Below are positions 59,615-64,000 of a DNA stretch of 64,000 nucleotides, piece after piece. Made by a program: the position numbers and the translations under genes. Source of the stretch: Sphaerotilus uruguayifluvii. Its GTDB lineage: Bacteria > Pseudomonadota > Gammaproteobacteria > Burkholderiales > Burkholderiaceae_C. The stretch is taken from assembly GCF_013294065.1 (NCBI RefSeq), contig NZ_JABSNM010000009.1, positions 124,001 to 188,000 of the forward strand, read 5' to 3'. Positions within the stretch are counted from its first letter, which is position 1, and each line of letters opens with the position of its first letter. The notes beneath the pieces were generated by a model. That model was not told where the DNA came from and did no database searches. It saw only the letters and a program-made list of their open reading frames with translations.

Positions 59615-60238
59615 TCAGCGCTGCCAGCGGCCGCTGCGGATGTCGTCGTGCGTCAGCCGCTCCACCTCGACCGGCCCGACGCTGCCGGCCACGCCCAGCC
59701 GCACCGCAGCGCTCAGGGACAGGTCGATGATGCGGCCCGGGTGGAAGGGGCCGCGGTCGTTGACCCGCACGATCACCTCGCGGCCGTTGATCGGGTTGCG
59801 CACCCGCGCGTAGCTGGGCAGCGGCATCGTCGGGTGCGCGGCGGTCATCGCGTACATGTCGTAGATCTCGCCGCTGGCGGTGGGCGCGCCGTGGAACTTG
59901 GTGCCGTACCAGGAGGCCAGGCCGCTTTCGCGCAGCGGCTCGTCGGCGGTCATCGGGACATATTGCTGGCCCATCACCTCGTAGGGCTTGTTCGGCCCGC
60001 CGCGGCGGATCGGCTCGACCCGGGGCTGTGCGTCGGGCACCTGGTTCAGGTCGAAGGGCCAGCTCGCCGGCGCGCCGTCGCGCTGGCCCGGATCGACCCG
60101 GCGCGGGCGCTGTCCGCCCTTCGGGGCCGTCGAGCAGCCCGCCACCAGCAGCGCGGCCGCGATCGCGGCGATCAGGAAGGCCGCCGTCCGGGGACGCGGC
60201 AGGGTCGGAACGTCGGGGCGGGCAGGGACGGTCGGCAT
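59615..60238 (-). CDS. rlpA: RlpA-family lipoprotein (septal ring lytic transglycosylase type)
   Basis: A 207-residue lipoprotein: hydrophobic stretch and lipobox VAGC (AALLVAGCSTAPKGG). The double-psi beta-barrel follows with GLASWYGTKFHGAPTASGEI, TAAHPTMPLPSYARVRN and VRVNDRGPFHPGRIIDLS, the catalytic-site region of RlpA. The C-terminal SPOR domain that targets denuded septal glycan in longer RlpA proteins is absent. It should act in the outer envelope on peptidoglycan. Convergent with murB (16-base gap). Confidence 0.93.
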   Translation of the reverse strand: MPTVPARPDVPTLPRPRTAAFLIAAIAAALLVAGCSTAPKGGQRPRRVDPGQRDGAPASWPFDLNQVPDAQPRVEPIRRGGPNKPYEVMGQQYVPMTADEPLRESGLASWYGTKFHGAPTASGEIYDMYAMTAAHPTMPLPSYARVRNPINGREVIVRVNDRGPFHPGRIIDLSLSAAVRLGVAGSVGPVEVERLTHDDIRSGRWQR

Positions 60239-60694
60239 CGGATCCTCGGGGCCGGGCAGGGGTGGACGGCGAGCCCGATTGGTAGCACTGCGCCGTCCGC
60301 GGCATCGACCGGAAAAGCGGGGGGATCGGGCCCGCTGGCGCATCGCGGCCGCCCCCGCCTGCAGCGGCTTCCCCGGCCGACCCCTGATCCAGGGGATTCC
60401 CGTCGCGCGGGCGGTCCTCGCAGACCCGGGTCGATCTTTCCGGACGTGTCTAGTTCACGATGAAAATGGGGCCGTGAAGTAGCGCCGCGGCATATGCACA
60501 GCCATTATCGCGGGATTGTCCCGCGTTCGGGGGGTCAAGTCCGAATTGGCCATCTTTTCCATTCCGGGTCCGGCTAATCTGTCGACGTGGACAGGACGAC
60601 AGCCCCCTCGGATGCCGGTCCGCACCGGCGGCTCCCTGGATCCGGGAGTGACAGTCCGGTCCATCACATCTCTTCATACCGGGAGTTTCCTATC
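60239..60694. other. Intergenic region upstream of the first PEP-CTERM gene
   Basis: 456 bases between rlpA and the PEP-CTERM gene, divergent. No gene supported. It contains a perfect palindrome CGCGGGA-TTG-TCCCGCG (60509-60525) and a CGGCTAATCT block (60571-60580) also found at the same distance before the second PEP-CTERM gene; the latter may be a -10 element, giving a leader of about 110 bases. Confidence 0.4.
60509..60525. promoter_or_regulatory. Perfect inverted repeat CGCGGGA-TTG-TCCCGCG
   Basis: Seven-base arms with a three-base loop, about 50 bases ahead of the putative start region of the PEP-CTERM gene. It may be an operator or a terminator-like hairpin; no T-tract follows. Confidence 0.4.
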
Positions 60695-61297
60695 ATGCGC
60701 AAGACCCTGATCGCCCTGGCCGCCTCGCTGCTGGCTGCCACCGCCGCCCACGCCGCCACCAACCTGGTCGCCAACGGCACCTTCGACAACCCCGACCTGG
60801 CCACCGGCTCCTTCGAGCAGGTCAGCGTGCTGAACTTCAACGACCTGCAGTGGGGCCACTACTCCGGCGGCACCGGCGTGACCAAGCTGGTCGACGTCGG
60901 CGGCGAGCAGTTCGCCCAGATCGCCACCGGCGACATCATGTACGCCGGCTTCACCGCCGCCACTTCGGGCACCTACAACATCAGCTTCGACTACAACGGC
61001 AGCGGCCTCTGGGGCCTGTCCAGCGCCAGCTGGGCGCAGTCGGTCATCGGCTACTCGTTCGTGACCCCGCAGGCCGGCTGGACCACCCAGACCGCGACCG
61101 CCTCGCTGGTCGCCGGCGAGTCGTACAAGATCTACTTCGGCGGCATGGTCACCCCGCCGGCCTTCTACCCGACGCTGAACATCGACAACGTGTCGGTCGC
61201 CGCCGCGGTGCCGGAACCCGAGACCTACGCGATGATGCTGGCCGGCCTGGGCGCGATCGGCCTGATGAGCCGCCGCCGCATGCACAAGCAGGGCTGA
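60695..61297 (+). CDS. PEP-CTERM sorting-domain protein 1
   Basis: A 200-residue exported protein: signal peptide (TLIALAASLLAATAAHA), a beta-rich central domain (NLVANGTFDNPDL, NDLQWGHYSGG, YKIYFGGMVTPPAFYPTLNI with DNVSVAA), and a PEP-CTERM tail VPEPETYAMMLAGLGAIG plus RRR. Such tails are recognised by an exosortase and the proteins are linked to exopolysaccharide and biofilm. The exosortase gene is not in the window. GGGAG precedes the ATG. It is a paralogue of the next gene. A Rho-independent terminator follows at 61341. Confidence 0.9.
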   Translation: MRKTLIALAASLLAATAAHAATNLVANGTFDNPDLATGSFEQVSVLNFNDLQWGHYSGGTGVTKLVDVGGEQFAQIATGDIMYAGFTAATSGTYNISFDYNGSGLWGLSSASWAQSVIGYSFVTPQAGWTTQTATASLVAGESYKIYFGGMVTPPAFYPTLNIDNVSVAAAVPEPETYAMMLAGLGAIGLMSRRRMHKQG

Positions 61298-61340
61298 TCC
61301 TCGGCGCATCCCGGGCGGCCGATCCGGCCGCCCTCCCGAA

Positions 61341-61375
61341 CCCCTCCGGACCCCCGTCCGGGGGGGTTTGCTTTT
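61341..61375 (+). terminator. Rho-independent terminator after PEP-CTERM gene 1
   Basis: CCGGAC-CCCC-GTCCGG stem extended by G/C pairs, followed by GGTTTGCTTTT. Confidence 0.75.
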
Positions 61376-61414
61376 CACGGCATCTGTCGATGAAGAGCCG
61401 GAAACTGGTCGGAG

Positions 61415-61432
61415 ATATTTTTCGGAAAATAT
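61415..61432. promoter_or_regulatory. AT-rich palindrome ATATTTT-TCGG-AAAATAT
   Basis: A perfect 7-base-arm inverted repeat with a TCGG loop in an otherwise GC-rich genome, about 235 bases ahead of PEP-CTERM gene 2. It may be an operator; none is matched with confidence. Confidence 0.4.
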
Positions 61433-61651
61433 TCCATAAAAACTCATCCCGCAAATGCGGTGCGCCGTCAGTGAATATCCAGGCCCCTTGTTCAAGGGTC
61501 GCTGCCGATTCGAGGGGGAGAAATGGCGATCCTGCCGGGCTAATCTTCGTCTGCGGTCCGGGACAGGGCCCTAGACTGCAACAGGTTCCTCCTCGGCGAT
61601 CGATCGGGGTTTCCTTCGTCCATCAATCCACCCTTGACGGGAGTATTTCTC

Positions 61652-62269
61652 ATGCGCAAGTCCATTCTTTCCGCTGCCGTTGCCATGCTGATGGCAGGCG
61701 CCGCCGTCGGCGCCCAGGCCCAGTCGCTGGTCAGCAACGGCGACTTCGAGCTGTCGAACGTGGCCACCGGCGCCGCCGAGACCTTCGCCAACATCTCGGC
61801 CACCCAGGGCTGGGGCAATCTGCAGTGGGGCTCGTACTCCAACAGCTCGGCGATCGTCGACACCGCCGGCAACCAGGCGGCCCGCGTCTCGCTGGGTGAC
61901 GTGATCTGGACGGCCTTCCAGGCCCCGACGGCCGGCGCCTACACGCTGAGCTTCGACACCGTCGGCGACGGCTTCTACGCGGTCTACGACGCGAGCACCA
62001 GCTCGATGGTGAGCGGCAGCTTCCTGCAGAACAGCTCGCTGGCCAGCGTGTCCACCAGCGTCTCGCTGAACAGCACCGACATCTACCGCATCTACTTCGG
62101 CGCCATGGTGCTGCCGCCGTCGTTCAACAGCACGCTGACCATCGACAACGTCGCGGTCACCGCCGCGGTGCCGGAACCCGAGACCTACGCGATGATGCTC
62201 GCCGGCCTGGGCGCGATCGGCCTGATGAGCCGCCGCCGCCTGAATGGCAACGGCAAGCGCGCCGCCTGA
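61652..62269 (+). CDS. PEP-CTERM sorting-domain protein 2
   Basis: A 205-residue paralogue of the preceding gene: signal peptide (ILSAAVAMLMAGAAVGAQA), SLVSNGDFELSNVATGAAE, GNLQWGSYSNSSAIVDTAGN, YRIYFGAMVLPPSFNSTLTI, then the identical VPEPETYAMMLAGLGAIG tail with RRR. It is exported and expected to be cut by an exosortase. GGGAG lies ahead of the ATG. Two terminator hairpins follow. A tandem duplication is the simplest origin. Confidence 0.9.
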   Translation: MRKSILSAAVAMLMAGAAVGAQAQSLVSNGDFELSNVATGAAETFANISATQGWGNLQWGSYSNSSAIVDTAGNQAARVSLGDVIWTAFQAPTAGAYTLSFDTVGDGFYAVYDASTSSMVSGSFLQNSSLASVSTSVSLNSTDIYRIYFGAMVLPPSFNSTLTIDNVAVTAAVPEPETYAMMLAGLGAIGLMSRRRLNGNGKRAA

Positions 62270-62285
62270 TCCACGGCCGCTCCTG

Positions 62286-62310
62286 CGCACGCGGTCCGCG
62301 TGCGTCTTTC
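62286..62310 (+). terminator. Rho-independent terminator 1 after PEP-CTERM gene 2
   Basis: CGCACGCGG-T-CCGCGTGCG, then TCTTTCCC. Confidence 0.7.
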
Positions 62311-62327
62311 CCTGGTATGAATTGACA

Positions 62328-62352
62328 GGCGCCTGCGCAGGGCGCCTTTTTT
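62328..62352 (+). terminator. Rho-independent terminator 2 after PEP-CTERM gene 2
   Basis: GGCGCC-TGCGCAG-GGCGCC followed by six T. It overlaps the stop-proximal end of the convergent xthA, but the T-tract lies on the plus strand. Confidence 0.75.
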
Positions 62353-63122
62353 CATTCCAGGTCGACCCAGACGGGTGCGTGGTCGCTGGGCCGCTCGTTG
62401 CGGCGCGGGCCGCGGTCGATGGCGCAGGCGGTGGCGCGCCCGGCCAGCGGCGCGCTCAGCAGGATGTGGTCGATGCGCAGGCCCTGGTTGCGGCGGAAGG
62501 CGAGGTTGCGGTAGTCCCACCAGCTCCAGCTGCGCTCGGGCTGCTCGAAGCGCCGGAAGGCGTCGTCCAGGCCCAGGCCGACCAGCGCGCGGAAGGCGGC
62601 GCGCTCCTCGTCGGTGCAGTGGATCTGGCCGGCCCAGGCGACCGGGTCGTGCACGTCGCGGTCCTCCGGCGCGATGTTGAAGTCCCCCATCAGCGCCAGC
62701 GCCGGGTGCGCGGCCAGCTCCTGCGCCAGCCAGCGCTGCAGCGCCGCGAGCCAGTCCAGCTTGTAGGCGAACTTCTCCGAGTCCGGCGCCTGGCCGTTGG
62801 GGAAGTAGGCGCCGACGATGCGGGTGCCGGCCACCGTCGCGGCAATGACGCGCGCCTGCGGGTCGTCGAAGCCGGGAATGTTGCGCACCACGTCGCCGAT
62901 CTCCAGCGGCTCGCGCGCCAGCAGCGCCACGCCGTTGTAGGTCTTCTGGCCGAACCAGGCGCAGGCATAGCCGGCGGCGCGCAGTGCGTCGGCCGGAAAC
63001 CTGTCGTCGGTCAGCTTGGTTTCCTGCAGCACGACGACGTCGGGCGTGGTCGCGGCGAGCCAGTCGAGCAGCTGGGGCAGCCGCACCGACAGCGAATTGA
63101 CATTCCAGGTGGCGAGTCTCAT
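62352..63122 (-). CDS. xthA: Exodeoxyribonuclease III
   Basis: A 256-residue ExoIII (AP endonuclease/3'-5' exonuclease). The family motifs are present: [35 protein letters not shown] (metal Glu), [32 protein letters not shown] and the C-terminal [11 protein letters not shown] with the catalytic Asp-His. It repairs AP sites and oxidised 3' ends in the cytosol. Convergent with the PEP-CTERM gene, with a terminator between. Confidence 0.97.
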   Translation of the reverse strand: MRLATWNVNSLSVRLPQLLDWLAATTPDVVVLQETKLTDDRFPADALRAAGYACAWFGQKTYNGVALLAREPLEIGDVVRNIPGFDDPQARVIAATVAGTRIVGAYFPNGQAPDSEKFAYKLDWLAALQRWLAQELAAHPALALMGDFNIAPEDRDVHDPVAWAGQIHCTDEERAAFRALVGLGLDDAFRRFEQPERSWSWWDYRNLAFRRNQGLRIDHILLSAPLAGRATACAIDRGPRRNERPSDHAPVWVDLE

Positions 63123-63205
63123 GCCGGCATGATGCCGCAGCCGGTGTGGCCTGGCCGCGGCTTTGTCAGATACTTCACGCCAGGCTGACGAGGAGACACG
63201 AGGAC

Positions 63206-63784
63206 ATGGCGGTGCTGATCGCGGGCTTGCTGCTGTTCCTGGGCATGCATTCGACCCGGGTGCTGGCCGAGGGCTGGCGCGCCGACCGGATCGACCGGCA
63301 CGGTGTGCTGGCCTGGCGGGTGGCGCATTCGCTGCTGTCGCTGCTCGGGCTCGGGCTGCTGGCCTGGGGCTACACGCTGGCGCGGCTCGATCCGCTGCCG
63401 CTGTGGCGGCCGCCGGCGGCCATGCGCCACATCACCGCGCTGCTGATGCTGCCGGCCTTCGTGCTGCTGGCCTCGACCTGGGTGCCGGGATCGCGGCTGA
63501 AGGCGGCGGTGCGCCATCCGATGCTTCTCGGCGTCAAGACCTGGGCGCTGGCGCACCTGCTGGCCAACGGCACGCTGGCGGACCTGATGCTGTTCGGCGG
63601 TTTCCTGGCCTGGGCGGTGGCCGCCTTCCGCGCGGCGCGTCGGCGCGACCGCGCGCTGGGCGATCCGCCGCTGCCGCTGCATTCGGGGCGCGACGTGATC
63701 ACCTCGCTGGCGGGCATCTTCGCGTGGATCGTCTTCGCGCTGTGGCTGCACGGGCCGCTGATCGGCGTGCGCCCCTTCGGCTGA
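63206..63784 (+). CDS. NnrU-family membrane protein
   Basis: A 192-residue integral membrane protein of the NnrU family: [17 protein letters not shown] near the N-terminus, then several TM helices ([36 protein letters not shown]) and the typical [20 protein letters not shown] with [17 protein letters not shown]. The family was first linked to denitrification but is widespread. A GAGG site lies 3-6 bases upstream of the ATG at 63206. Divergent from xthA, convergent with folA. Confidence 0.9.
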   Translation: MAVLIAGLLLFLGMHSTRVLAEGWRADRIDRHGVLAWRVAHSLLSLLGLGLLAWGYTLARLDPLPLWRPPAAMRHITALLMLPAFVLLASTWVPGSRLKAAVRHPMLLGVKTWALAHLLANGTLADLMLFGGFLAWAVAAFRAARRRDRALGDPPLPLHSGRDVITSLAGIFAWIVFALWLHGPLIGVRPFG

Positions 63785-63790
63785 GCCGGC

Positions 63791-64000
63791 TCAGCCGCGC
63801 TGGCGCCGCCAGGTGACGAAGTCGAAGGCCGGGCCGCCCGGCTGCGGCGCGCCGGCCTGGCGCGCCACCTCGACGAAGCCGGCGTCGCGCCATTCCGGAA
63901 AGAAGGTGTCGCCGTCGAGCTCGGCGTCGATCTCGGTGAGCACCAGCTCGTCGGCCTGCGCCAGCGCCTGCGCGTAGAGCTGGCCGCCGCCGATGACGAA
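63791..64000 (-). CDS. folA: Dihydrofolate reductase, 3' part
   Basis: Minus-strand frame entering from the right edge: FVIGGGQLYAQALAQADELV, LTEIDAELDGDTFFPEW, then QPGGPAFDFVTWRRQRG and stop. The GGGxxY nucleotide-binding loop, LTxIDAxxxGDTFFP and FxxWxR end are those of DHFR, which makes tetrahydrofolate. The N-terminal part lies beyond the window. Identification from conserved blocks is firm. Confidence 0.93.
   Translation of the reverse strand, partial: FVIGGGQLYAQALAQADELVLTEIDAELDGDTFFPEWRDAGFVEVARQAGAPQPGGPAFDFVTWRRQRG

Larger units (their letters stand above)
61298..61651. other. Intergenic region between the PEP-CTERM genes
   Basis: 354 bases with the terminator at 61341-61375, then an AT-rich stretch with ATATTTT-TCGG-AAAATAT (61415-61432), unusual for this GC-rich window, and a CCGGGCTAATCT block (61535-61546) like the one before PEP-CTERM gene 1. 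No gene seen. Confidence 0.4.

Noticed and set aside
60695-62269. Exosortase or PEP-CTERM biosynthesis cluster nearby
   Set aside because: Neighbouring genes are rlpA and xthA; no exosortase-like multi-TM protein is encoded in the window.
1-64000. tRNA or rRNA genes, insertion sequences, integrases or attachment sites marking the island
   Set aside because: No tRNA arm patterns, transposase or integrase motifs, or flanking direct repeats were found by reading; weak repeats could be missed.

Overview
The window is GC-rich DNA of a betaproteobacterium. Several features point to Burkholderiales, most likely the Leptothrix/Sphaerotilus/Rubrivivax group: very high GC with strong third-position bias, a Gram-negative porin of the Burkholderiales type, PEP-CTERM proteins with VPEPETYAMMLAGLG tails, and the lspA-ileS-ribF neighbourhood. 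No tRNA, rRNA, CRISPR array, transposase or integrase gene was seen. The genus assignment is an inference.

Positions 1-44.7 kb are one type VI secretion (T6SS) island. On the plus strand it opens inside tssC (tssA and tssB would lie upstream of the window) and runs through two hcp-like genes, tagJ/impE, tssE, tssF, tssG and tssH/clpV. It then enters a cargo block: an M23 peptidase with an overlapping periplasmic partner (a probable effector-immunity pair), vgrG, a DUF6484 protein, a DUF2169 adaptor, a ketosynthase-like protein without the catalytic cysteine, a DUF4150 PAAR-like protein with an HNH-like toxin tail, a propeller-like partner, and a TIGR02270 HEAT-repeat protein. A small membrane protein, a PL7 alginate-lyase-like lipoprotein and a secreted TPR-like protein follow.

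From about 19.5 to 27.4 kb a minus-strand operon encodes a di-heme cytochrome-like lipoprotein, an OmpA-family protein, a large choice-of-anchor-D protein with one heme motif and a JDVT-CTERM-like sorting tail, a short CPBP/MrtJ-like intramembrane protease directly after it, and a porin. From 27.4 to 37.1 kb lies a signalling block: two paralogous membrane-anchored Ser/Thr kinases on the minus strand (PpkA-like), a FecR-like secreted protein, a DUF3365 heme-motif sensor with HAMP but no output domain, a soluble canonical Ser/Thr kinase, the FHA protein TagH/Fha and the PP2C phosphatase PppA. The minus-strand operon tssJ-tssK-tssL-tssM-tagF (37.1-44.7 kb) supplies the membrane complex, baseplate connector and post-translational repressor. 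A short dyad, ATGAC-TTTS-GTC or a close variant, recurs before at least seven transcription units of the island, including the cytochrome/JDVT operon, and may mark a common regulon.

From 44.8 kb onward the genes are mostly housekeeping: a quinone oxidoreductase, a DUF2189 membrane protein, lspA, ileS, ribF, rsuA, a pair of acyl-CoA dehydrogenase subunits, a small membrane protein, yajQ, murB, rlpA, two tandem PEP-CTERM proteins, xthA, an NnrU-family protein and the 3' part of folA. A two-gene plus-strand cassette (an unrecognised 443-residue protein and an IucB-like GNAT acyltransferase) sits between ileS and lspA, which are normally adjacent. A pair of REP-like palindromes separates ribF from ileS.
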